A stretch of DNA of 6,969 nt from an uncultured Bdellovibrio sp. (GCA_946482355.1 CAMLRE010000118.1:1-6969); one strand, 5' to 3'; shown: positions 1 through 6,162, counted from the first letter of the stretch. Notes: generated by a model not told the origin, from the sequence alone. Program-made: numbers and translations.

Positions 1-64
1 GTTTTTAGTGCGCATTATTGCCGTGGTTATTTTGGGCTTTGTGGGCCGTTTGATCTTTTTATAA
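1..64 (+). CDS. 3' end of a hydrophobic reading frame, possibly the detached helix 1 of the ABC exporter
   Basis: The reading frame is open from position 2 and ends at TAA (62-64). It encodes about 20 residues, nearly all hydrophobic apart from two Arg (FLVRIIAVVILGFVGRLIFL), so it reads as one membrane helix. The frame is the same as that of the ABC exporter that starts at 74, and only three codons (Asn-Ala-Gln) separate the stop from that ATG. The downstream protein lacks exactly one N-terminal helix. Two readings fit: this is the first helix of the exporter, cut off by a nonsense codon or sequence error, or it is the genuine C-terminus of a separate upstream membrane protein. The left part is outside the window, so the product cannot be named. 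Confidence 0.45.
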   Translation, partial: FLVRIIAVVILGFVGRLIFL

Positions 65-73
65 AACGCGCAA

Positions 74-1690
74 ATGATCGCAAAGTTTTATGATAGCCAC
101 CAAGTTGTAACCCGTGACGATTTAGCGGGCCTTGCCACAACACTTTTAATTGTGCTGGTGGTAGCCTTTTTAATGACGATACTTTATCGCACAGTTTTTT
201 CGCGTCTTTCAGCTTTAGCGGTTTCGCGAATTTATGACGAAACCACATACCGTGTGTCACGCTATCCGCTTTCTTTTTTTGATCACACACCTGTGGGCAA
301 AATCACAACCCGCTTTTCAAGTGATTACGGAAATATCTTTCGTTTATTCGGCGGACCGTTAGCTGAATTTCTATCGATCATTTTTGATTTAACAGGTATT
401 TCGCTACTGATTATGCTGACGCATCCGTATTTCGTGATTAACTTAGCTCTTGCAGGGCTTGGTTTTTACGTGATCTTAAAACGCAATCAGCTGCGCCTTC
501 GCGGTCACCGCCGTGAAGTTTCAATTTTGCGTGGACCATCTGTTGCGCACTTTTCTGAAACTGTGCAAGGCAGTCTTTCAATTCGTCAAAATTCAAAAGT
601 TAAAACTTTTATTAGCCGTTTTTTAAAACTGGATGATCTTTATATCGCCAGCAAATTTAACATCATCAAAAGCATTATGCGCTTTTCGACCGAGTTAAAT
701 ATAATTTCGACATTGTTATTTTTAGCAAATGGTTTACTGGGCATGTACCTGGTTAAAGAAGGAAAACTAGGCGCCGGCCAAGTCGCCGTAATTTTAGGTT
801 TTACGATCTTAGCAACAAACACCTTACAAATGTTTTTTGAGTGGTACTCACAATTTGAAGAAGCTTTGGTGGGTGTTGAACGCATGGATGAGTTTATCAG
901 AAATCCGATTGAAGACGGTGCTTTTTTACCAGCGCATGCTGACTTTGAGACTCACCACCCGAAAAAAGCTAAAGGCAAAAAAACAGATGAAAAACCCGTG
1001 GTCATTTCTGCTGCTGAATTTAAATTAAGTGTTGAAAATTTATCACTGACTTACCCGGGGCAAAATCATCCGACCTTATCAAATGTTTCATTTAAATTAA
1101 AACCCGAAGAAAAGTTGGGAATTATCGGCCGCACCGGGGCTGGCAAATCAACATTGATTGCTGCTTTATTAAGATTATACCCCTTCAATCAGGGGGTAAT
1201 CTTGATTGATAATGCTTATAAAAATGATATCGAAGACCACCGCGGACAGTTTTCTTTAATTTCGCAGGATCAGTTTTTTATCAAAGGCACCATCAAGGAC
1301 AATTTAGATCTGTTTAATCAGTATTCAAACGAACAACTTACAGAGACCCTTAAACTTGTGGGCTTACCGCTACAATTGCATTTTATGTTAGATGAAAAGG
1401 GGCAAAACCTCTCACAAGGTGAAAAACAGCTCTTAAGTCTGGCTCGCGGCCTGCTCCAAAATGCCGAGATTTTCATATTCGATGAGGCCACGGCGAACAT
1501 TGATCCGCAGTCTGAAAAATTAATCGAATTAGCTCTTAAAAAGACTTTAGCCCACAAGACACAAATCCGAATAGCACATAGACTGCAGACGGTTTTGGAC
1601 TGCGATAGAATTTTATGGCTTGAAAACGGACAAGTAAAAATGTTAGGTTCAACGCCGGAAGTTTTAGAAGCATTCGAAGCTACACGATAA
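74..1690 (+). CDS. ABC exporter (ABCC/MRP-like), fused membrane and ATPase domains, lacking helix 1
   Basis: This is an inner-membrane ATP-driven exporter half-transporter of 538 residues; its substrate is unknown. The membrane domain shows five hydrophobic segments, about residues 19-40, 98-116, 119-136, 209-227 and 234-255. ABCC-style motifs lie at residues 67-81 (SFFDHTPVGKITTRF) and 154-171 (GPSVAHFSETVQGSLSIR). A Lys-rich linker (about 293-307) leads to the nucleotide-binding domain: Walker A GRTGAGKS (352-359), a Q-loop around SQDQFF, a variant signature LSQGE (446-450), Walker B FDEATANID with Asp470 and catalytic Glu471, and the H-loop His502. All ATPase residues are present. Helix 1 is missing, the usual family length is nearer 570-600, and no Shine-Dalgarno sequence precedes ATG 74. 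The true start is therefore probably upstream, across the in-frame TAA at 62. mgtE follows after 45 bp. The ABC exporter call is firm; gene integrity is uncertain. Confidence 0.9.
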   Translation: MIAKFYDSHQVVTRDDLAGLATTLLIVLVVAFLMTILYRTVFSRLSALAVSRIYDETTYRVSRYPLSFFDHTPVGKITTRFSSDYGNIFRLFGGPLAEFLSIIFDLTGISLLIMLTHPYFVINLALAGLGFYVILKRNQLRLRGHRREVSILRGPSVAHFSETVQGSLSIRQNSKVKTFISRFLKLDDLYIASKFNIIKSIMRFSTELNIISTLLFLANGLLGMYLVKEGKLGAGQVAVILGFTILATNTLQMFFEWYSQFEEALVGVERMDEFIRNPIEDGAFLPAHADFETHHPKKAKGKKTDEKPVVISAAEFKLSVENLSLTYPGQNHPTLSNVSFKLKPEEKLGIIGRTGAGKSTLIAALLRLYPFNQGVILIDNAYKNDIEDHRGQFSLISQDQFFIKGTIKDNLDLFNQYSNEQLTETLKLVGLPLQLHFMLDEKGQNLSQGEKQLLSLARGLLQNAEIFIFDEATANIDPQSEKLIELALKKTLAHKTQIRIAHRLQTVLDCDRILWLENGQVKMLGSTPEVLEAFEATR

Positions 1691-1709
1691 TTGTCGTGTC
1701 AAAGACACG
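1682..1709 (+). promoter_or_regulatory. Two overlapping, mutually exclusive hairpins before mgtE
   Basis: Three short segments share complementarity. ACACGA (1682-1687) pairs with TCGTGT (1694-1699) across a 6-nt loop that contains the ABC gene's stop. CGTGTC (1695-1700) pairs with GACACG (1704-1709) across an AAA loop. The middle segment is shared, so only one hairpin can form at a time. No T-run follows, so a simple terminator is unlikely. The element could act as an mRNA processing or stability structure, or as a small switch between the exporter and mgtE. Pairing is seen directly; any function is inference. Confidence 0.35.
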
Positions 1710-1735
1710 CATAAATTTAACACCTTGGGCGTCAC

Positions 1736-3124
1736 ATGTCAGAAGAAGAAAAACAACATACTCCGGAAACGGAAGTTGTTGAAAGCAAAGCAGATGACAA
1801 AGCAGAAGATAACGCTGTTGATGAAAACAGCGCTGAGTATCTTCGTACGCACTGGTCACAACTTCCACAAGCCCAAACACATGATGCCTTCTTTCGCTTA
1901 AGCAGAACTGACGCGGAAGAGCTGTTCTTATCATTAACCGCTCAAGATCAATATCCACTTATCAAAGAATGTACGACATTAGAAAAAAGATCTTGGGTAC
2001 GATTACTGGCTCCCGATGACGTGGCCGATTTAATCCAAGAAGAAGAGCCTGAAAACCGTGAAGAGTGGTTAGCTTTACTTGATCCACAGACAAAACGTGA
2101 AGTGGGCGTTCTTCTTGCCTACGCTGAAGATAACGCCGGTGGTATCATGTCGTCGCGCTTTATCCGCTTACGTCCTAAGATGAATGTGGATGAAGCGATC
2201 AGCTACATCCGCTTACAGGCGAAAACACAGGTCGAAACAATTTACTATGCTTACGTCTTAACGACCGATCAAAAGTTATTAGGCGTTGTCTCATTTAGAG
2301 AATTATTTGCATCGGCGCCGAATAAAAAAGTCGATGAGATCATGCATTCAGATATTATTCGTGTTCCTGTTGATATGGACCAAGAGCAAATCGGTCAGAT
2401 CTTCAGTCAGAATAACTTAATGGCCCTACCCGTTGTTGATGCCGATGAAAAAATGGTCGGTATCGTAACATTCGATGACGTGGCCGAAGCGGTTCAAGAA
2501 GAAGCGACAGAAGATATTCATAAGATTGCAGGTATGGAATCGTTAGATGCCCCGTACTTACAAATTGCTTTTTCTGACATGTTAAAAAAACGCGCTGGTT
2601 GGTTAGTTGTTCTTTTAGTGGGTGAAATGTTCACTGCCACAGCTCTTGGTTACTACGAAGACGAAATGAAGCGCGCTGTTGTTTTATCGATGTTCTTACC
2701 GTTAATTATTTCTTCAGGTGGTAATACAGGTTCGCAAGCGTCAACACTTGTGATTCGTGCCATGGCTTTAGGTGAAGTGCGTTTGAAAGATTGGTGGAGA
2801 GTTTTAATCCGCGAAATTTCAACGGGCTTGTGCTTAGGATTAATCTTAGGTGGTATCGCTTTACTTCGCGTTTATTTATGGCCGTGGGCTGAGCAAATGT
2901 ACGGTGAACATTATCGTCATGTGGCTTACACAGTGGCTGCTTCAATTATCGGTGTGGTATTATGGGGTACCATTTCTGGTTCAATGCTTCCGTTTATTCT
3001 ACGAAAATTTAAACTCGATCCCGCATCAGCAAGTGCTCCAGCAGTTGCGACCATCGTGGATGTGACAGGTTTAATTATCTATTTTTCATTCGCGAGTTTA
3101 ATTCTTAAAGGCATCTTATTGTAA
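1736..3124 (+). CDS. mgtE: Mg2+ transporter MgtE
   Basis: MgtE is a dimeric inner-membrane Mg2+-selective channel that imports magnesium and closes when its cytosolic domains bind Mg2+. The 462 residues match the usual family length of about 450. In order: an acidic, low-complexity N-terminal tail (about 1-34), the helical MgtE N domain (about 36-130), two CBS domains (about 137-200 and 201-262), a connecting helix, and five membrane helices from about residue 287. The family hallmark SSGGNTGSQAST starts at Ser326. The last pore helix contains DPASASAPAVATIVDVTG, with Asp442 at the position of the conserved pore Mg2+ ligand. The start at 1736 is the first ATG of the frame; only a weak GGG-containing site precedes it. 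No long leader resembling an M-box riboswitch fits in the 45-bp gap. The gene may be cotranscribed with the ABC exporter. The acidic tail is longer than in many MgtE proteins. Confidence 0.96.
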   Translation: MSEEEKQHTPETEVVESKADDKAEDNAVDENSAEYLRTHWSQLPQAQTHDAFFRLSRTDAEELFLSLTAQDQYPLIKECTTLEKRSWVRLLAPDDVADLIQEEEPENREEWLALLDPQTKREVGVLLAYAEDNAGGIMSSRFIRLRPKMNVDEAISYIRLQAKTQVETIYYAYVLTTDQKLLGVVSFRELFASAPNKKVDEIMHSDIIRVPVDMDQEQIGQIFSQNNLMALPVVDADEKMVGIVTFDDVAEAVQEEATEDIHKIAGMESLDAPYLQIAFSDMLKKRAGWLVVLLVGEMFTATALGYYEDEMKRAVVLSMFLPLIISSGGNTGSQASTLVIRAMALGEVRLKDWWRVLIREISTGLCLGLILGGIALLRVYLWPWAEQMYGEHYRHVAYTVAASIIGVVLWGTISGSMLPFILRKFKLDPASASAPAVATIVDVTGLIIYFSFASLILKGILL

Positions 3125-3163
3125 ATTTAACAATCGGTTTGGCATCACATCTGCTTAAGTGAA

Positions 3164-3197
3164 GTGTATGTATTGAGGGAATGATACACACTTTTTT
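3164..3197 (+). terminator. Weak terminator-like hairpin after mgtE
   Basis: GTGTAT (3164-3169) pairs with ATACAC (3184-3189), and ATT/AAT can pair further in around a GAGGG loop. Two bases later comes a run of six T (3192-3197). The stem is short and AT-rich, so this would be a weak intrinsic terminator that separates mgtE from the muramidase-like gene. The inverted repeat could equally be an operator for the downstream gene. Confidence 0.35.
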
Positions 3198-3206
3198 AAA
3201 TCAACT

Positions 3207-3212
3207 AGGGAG
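3207..3212 (+). promoter_or_regulatory. Shine-Dalgarno site AGGGAG
   Basis: AGGGAG lies 6 bases before the ATG at 3219. It is the strongest ribosome binding site in the window and fixes the start of the muramidase-like gene. Confidence 0.75.
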
Positions 3213-3218
3213 ATTTAA

Positions 3219-4103
3219 ATGCAGAACGAACCACAAATTGCGGCGACTCAAGATAAAAATTACTTGAAAGCACTAGCACCGCTGATTTTCACAGCAGCAA
3301 TTTTTTGTAACGACACAACATATGCAATGGCTATGCGTCCTTATGTTAAACTTGTCCAAGAGCAGCAGTACACAGCAGCTGCTGCTAAACCACGTAAGAG
3401 CACTCCAAATACGTGGAGCGAAAATTCAACAGCCAAACAGCAACAATTCAAATTAGAAGTTGCTGACACTCCAGAACCTAAAGACGAAGAGCCCATCAAA
3501 AAAGCTGAAGATAAAAAAATTGATCCCGATGATCAAGATAACGACGGCAATGTGCGCGAAGCGATTCCATTATGGGAGAGTAAATCTTTAAATCACCAAT
3601 CATGGAGTGAACATATTTATAGAGAGCTTCCGACATTAGGGCCTGCACTGCTTGAATCAAATCCAGTGGATGCAAAAATTTTCTGTCCTAATTATAAAAA
3701 CTTAGAAGAATCAGAAAGAAAACAATTCTGGGCTTTCTTCATTTCTTCAATGGCCAAGTTTGAAAGCAATTTCGATCCGAAAGAGGCTTACACAGAAGGT
3801 TTCACCGACAGTTCTGGAAGATACGTCGTCAGCCGCGGGCTTTTACAAATTTCGATGGAAAGCAGCAAAGGATACCGCTGCGGATTTACTTCAGAAAAAG
3901 ATATTCACAACCCGACTAAAAATTTAAGTTGTGGTATTAAAATTTTAAATCACTGGATGAAAAAAGATGCCCGTATTGCCAGCCGCTTAGGATTAAACTG
4001 GAAAGGTGGCGCCCGTTACTGGTCAGTGTTACGTGCGGGCAGAAAAACCTCGTACCAATCCATTGTTAAATGGAGTAACGATTTACCATTTTGTAAATTG
4101 TGA
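3219..4103 (+). CDS. Exported lytic transglycosylase-like (SLT/lysozyme-fold) protein
   Basis: The C-terminal half has the lysozyme-like SLT pattern, so the protein probably cleaves the peptidoglycan glycan strand between MurNAc and GlcNAc in the periplasm. The likely catalytic Glu182 lies in AKFESNFDP. SRGLLQIS (205-212) matches the conserved G-L-[LM]-Q-[IV]-[ST] block, and NLSCGIKIL with the later GGARYWSVLR complete the fold's conserved positions. The 294-residue protein starts with a polar stretch, a short hydrophobic segment (about 18-30) and a possible signal peptidase site near YAMA (35-38). The Cys at residue 30 is not in a good lipobox. A charged, Pro/Glu/Lys-rich linker (about 80-120) includes an EF-hand-like DQDNDGNV run (105-112). 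Several Cys in the catalytic part could form disulfides. A strong ribosome binding site sets the start. The gene converges on the subtilase with 21 bp between stops. The fold is well supported; exact substrate and role (self wall or prey wall) are not. Confidence 0.83.
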   Translation: MQNEPQIAATQDKNYLKALAPLIFTAAIFCNDTTYAMAMRPYVKLVQEQQYTAAAAKPRKSTPNTWSENSTAKQQQFKLEVADTPEPKDEEPIKKAEDKKIDPDDQDNDGNVREAIPLWESKSLNHQSWSEHIYRELPTLGPALLESNPVDAKIFCPNYKNLEESERKQFWAFFISSMAKFESNFDPKEAYTEGFTDSSGRYVVSRGLLQISMESSKGYRCGFTSEKDIHNPTKNLSCGIKILNHWMKKDARIASRLGLNWKGGARYWSVLRAGRKTSYQSIVKWSNDLPFCKL

Positions 4104-4112
4104 ATTGTAAAG

Positions 4113-4156
4113 CCTAAGAAAAGCTTACGTAGGAACTAATCCCTGCGTAAGCCCTT
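4113..4156 (-). terminator. Intrinsic terminator overlapping the subtilase stop codon
   Basis: GCTTACGTAGG (4123-4133) and CCTGCGTAAGC (4142-4152) form an 11-bp stem with one T-G wobble and an 8-nt loop. Read on the minus strand, the hairpin is followed by TTTTCTTAGG, a T-rich tract as expected of a Rho-independent terminator. The stem includes the last codons and the TAA stop (4127-4125) of the subtilase gene. On the plus strand the downstream side is not T-rich, so the element mainly serves the minus-strand gene, although it may also slow transcripts from the convergent muramidase-like gene. Confidence 0.75.
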
Positions 4157-6059
4157 GCACTTGAGATTTTAAACTTTCAGTGATGTTTAAGAACTTCACA
4201 CCGAACGAATTAAGTTCGGTTGACCAAACAATTTCACCTTCAATTTCTTCATGTACGTCAGAAATTTTTAATTTAATTTTCTGACCTTTAGCAAATGCCT
4301 GATCTGATTTAAATGATAAACCACCCACAGCTAACGTTTGTGAAGCGGTATTGACCACTTGGTCACCGATTTGAATCATGACATCTTTAGCTACGCTGAA
4401 GCGTTCGTATTTACGTAACGACTTAGCAGGTTTTAATTGTTTTTGACGTAAACGATAAGCCATCGCCAGTGGTAACCACATCATTAAAACAACGGCTAAT
4501 GTTTGCGCCATCTGCCCGCCTGATGGTGGACCTTGTTGCATTTCATCAGCTAAAGCTTTCACCATACCACAACCACCTGCGGCTCCACCGGCACCACCTG
4601 GCGCGCTTGAACTAGCTTCGGTTTTATAAACCGGAGAATAATCTGGTGACCACGCCATTGTGCTGACTTGAGCTTGTGCGATTTGAATAACTTTAAGTGC
4701 ATTCACACGGCCTGCTGTTTGCGAATAACCATTTAAATATTGTGACACATCAATGCCTGACATAATCACACCGCGAATTTGGTACGCTGATAATTGCGGA
4801 GCTTCACGTCTTGCCAGAGCGGCCATACCGGCCACAAACGGCGATGCCATTGAAGTTCCGCTTAACGATGTTAAGCAGTAATAATTTAAATTATTAGGAT
4901 CAGCACAGTGGCTTCCAGGAATCGTACTCATGATTGAAGAGCCTGGTGCAAACACATGAACTAATGAAGAAGAATAATTTGAAAACGAAGAACGACGATC
5001 AGTGCTTGTCGAAGATCCCACCGCGATATTATTTGGCGTATCTAAGGCTGCTGGATACATCGGATTATAATTTAAATTTTGATTTGAGTTTCCGGCAGCA
5101 GTAACAATCACCACGTCTTGCGTGTAGGCGTAAGCGTAAGCATCATGTAATGAACGTGAATACGATGGTCCACCCCAAGAGTTGTTAATCACTTTTGCGC
5201 CATTTGCGACAGCGTAGTAAATCGCATTGATCGCATTGGCTGTTGTTCCTGAACCATTACCATCTAAGAATTTAAGAGGCATGATGCGCACTTTTGATTC
5301 GCGCACAGGCACCTGAAAAATATCTTGGCCTGTACCCACGATAATACCGGCTACGTGAGTTCCGTGATCAGCATCATCGTACATGTTTGGCGAATTATCG
5401 ACGAAGTTCCACCCGTTTTTATCATCGACATAACCGTTACCGTCATCGTCGACACCAGTAATACCATTTACTTCAGCTAAATTTTGATAAACAGCGCCTG
5501 ATTGTTTAAACACGGCATGGTTCGTATCAAGTCCGGTATCAATCACAGCGACGATTGTTTTTGTCGCAGAAGCCGGTTCTTTTTCAAATTCCCAGGATTC
5601 AGTCACTTGCACAGGAGCAAAAGATTGTGAATAAGTGTCACTGGCTCCGGCCGGAGCCCCCATTTGTGAAACAACGGGTTCGGCATTTTGTTTATAGTCA
5701 GGATCTAAACTTAAAATAAAGTTTGGTTCGATAAATTCAACATCAGGATTTGCTTTTAATGATTCTAAGTTTGTCGCTGTTACGTCACTGATATGCATCA
5801 TGCCCACAGACTCAAACTTACGTTGCACAGCTACGCCTTTAAGCGCCGAAACAATTCGAGCCCCTTTATCGACGGCCAGTTTATTAGCTGCCGCCATACC
5901 CGCAAAGCCTGTTTTACCAGACATACGCACTGAGTTTACCTGCGGTTTAAATTTAACGATATATTCACCGGAAACTGCCACATCAGATGCGTGCAAGACC
6001 TGCGAAGAGAAAATGAAAGAAATAGCTATTAATAGCCGACGTACCTGATTAGATGACAT
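4125..6059 (-). CDS. Membrane-anchored subtilisin-like serine protease with C-terminal PilZ domain
   Basis: The 644-residue protein has a clear domain order. A signal peptide (about 1-24; n-region RR, core LLIAISFIFSS, likely cut after LHA) is followed by an I9-type propeptide (about 31-118, ending in VEFIEPNFIL). The S8 catalytic domain (about 150-460) has Asp174 in VIDTG, His232 in DHGTHVAG, oxyanion Asn324 in AAGNS and Ser403 in GTSMASP, so the full triad is present. A DDDGNGYVDD stretch resembles the Ca2+-binding insert of many subtilases. A Gly-rich segment with one Cys (Cys497 in GGCGM) and a transmembrane helix (about 518-535) with a basic flank precede a PilZ domain (about 547-635): RKYER (549-553) gives the RxxxR motif, and TLAVGGLSF (575-583) matches D/N-x-S/A-x-x-G except for Thr in place of Asp/Asn. 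Predicted topology is protease outside the inner membrane and PilZ in the cytoplasm. The function as a c-di-GMP-linked protease is inference. Confidence 0.93.
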   Translation of the reverse strand: MSSNQVRRLLIAISFIFSSQVLHASDVAVSGEYIVKFKPQVNSVRMSGKTGFAGMAAANKLAVDKGARIVSALKGVAVQRKFESVGMMHISDVTATNLESLKANPDVEFIEPNFILSLDPDYKQNAEPVVSQMGAPAGASDTYSQSFAPVQVTESWEFEKEPASATKTIVAVIDTGLDTNHAVFKQSGAVYQNLAEVNGITGVDDDGNGYVDDKNGWNFVDNSPNMYDDADHGTHVAGIIVGTGQDIFQVPVRESKVRIMPLKFLDGNGSGTTANAINAIYYAVANGAKVINNSWGGPSYSRSLHDAYAYAYTQDVVIVTAAGNSNQNLNYNPMYPAALDTPNNIAVGSSTSTDRRSSFSNYSSSLVHVFAPGSSIMSTIPGSHCADPNNLNYYCLTSLSGTSMASPFVAGMAALARREAPQLSAYQIRGVIMSGIDVSQYLNGYSQTAGRVNALKVIQIAQAQVSTMAWSPDYSPVYKTEASSSAPGGAGGAAGGCGMVKALADEMQQGPPSGGQMAQTLAVVLMMWLPLAMAYRLRQKQLKPAKSLRKYERFSVAKDVMIQIGDQVVNTASQTLAVGGLSFKSDQAFAKGQKIKLKISDVHEEIEGEIVWSTELNSFGVKFLNITESLKSQVQGLTQGLVPT

Positions 6060-6061
6060 AC

Positions 6062-6093
6062 TTAGATTATCGTCTGGTTACCCCCTAATCTAA
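6062..6093 (-). promoter_or_regulatory. 8-bp perfect inverted repeat abutting the subtilase start codon
   Basis: TTAGATTA and TAATCTAA are exact reverse complements (6062-6069 and 6086-6093) around a 16-nt spacer. In the minus-strand mRNA the 3' arm ends 2 nt before the ATG, and the spacer begins with GGGGG, the only purine-rich candidate ribosome site nearby. The repeat could fold as a hairpin controlling translation, or bind a dimeric regulator as DNA. The symmetry is seen directly; the role is inference. Confidence 0.5.
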
Positions 6094-6114
6094 AGGCCAA
6101 CACATCACGGTCTC

Positions 6115-6142
6115 ATATTAAGACAACAAAGTGATTGTCCAA
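6115..6142 (-). promoter_or_regulatory. Candidate sigma-70-type promoter for the subtilase gene
   Basis: On the minus strand, TTGGAC (6142-6137) lies 16 bp before TAATAT (6120-6115). Transcription would start near 6108, giving a leader of about 48 nt that contains the inverted repeat next to the start codon. The -35 matches the consensus at three of six bases and the -10 at four of six, so support is modest. Confidence 0.4.
6122..6139. promoter_or_regulatory. Short inverted repeat GACAA-N8-TTGTC over the shared -35 region
   Basis: GACAA (6122-6126) and TTGTC (6135-6139) are reverse complements with 8 bases between. The right arm lies in the overlapping -35 elements of both divergent promoters, which is where an operator for a dimeric repressor would sit. 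Arms of 5 bp can occur by chance, so this is only a candidate. Confidence 0.25.
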
Positions 6143-6162
6143 TTTAGGGAACTGTTTATAAA
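6135..6162 (+). promoter_or_regulatory. Candidate sigma-70-type promoter for the DUF502 gene
   Basis: TTGTCC (6135-6140) and TATAAA (6157-6162) are separated by 16 bp; TAAAAT (6159-6164) is an alternative -10 at 18 bp. Transcription would begin around 6169, only about 5 bases before the ATG at 6174. That would give a leaderless or nearly leaderless mRNA, which fits the lack of a Shine-Dalgarno sequence there. Confidence 0.5.

Noticed and set aside
27..290. Minus-strand open frame of 87 codons
   Set aside because: It lies antisense to the ABC exporter, has no ribosome binding site or recognisable domain, and the plus-strand frame is clearly the coding one.
1691..1735. M-box or other Mg2+ riboswitch before mgtE
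   Set aside because: The gap is only 45 bp, too short for the known Mg2+ riboswitch folds.
1680..1958. Minus-strand open frame of 92 codons across the ABC-mgtE junction
   Set aside because: Most of it is antisense to the start of mgtE, and the translation shows no family features or start signal.
2850..3065. Plus-strand 71-codon frame inside mgtE
   Set aside because: It is an out-of-frame shadow of the MgtE membrane region; its hydrophobicity reflects the overlapping helices.
3139..3169. Possible promoter before the muramidase-like gene (TTGGCA, then GTGTAT)
   Set aside because: The spacing of 19 bp and the poor -10 match make it indistinguishable from chance; the -10 also falls in the candidate terminator stem.
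3300..3320. Lipoprotein signal (Cys30) in the muramidase-like protein
   Set aside because: Phe at -1 and Ile at -2 do not fit the lipobox pattern, so a normal signal peptide or signal anchor is more likely.
5800..6048. Plus-strand 82-codon frame opposite the subtilase N-terminus
   Set aside because: It is antisense to the signal peptide and propeptide, which are well supported, and has no start signal or known domain.
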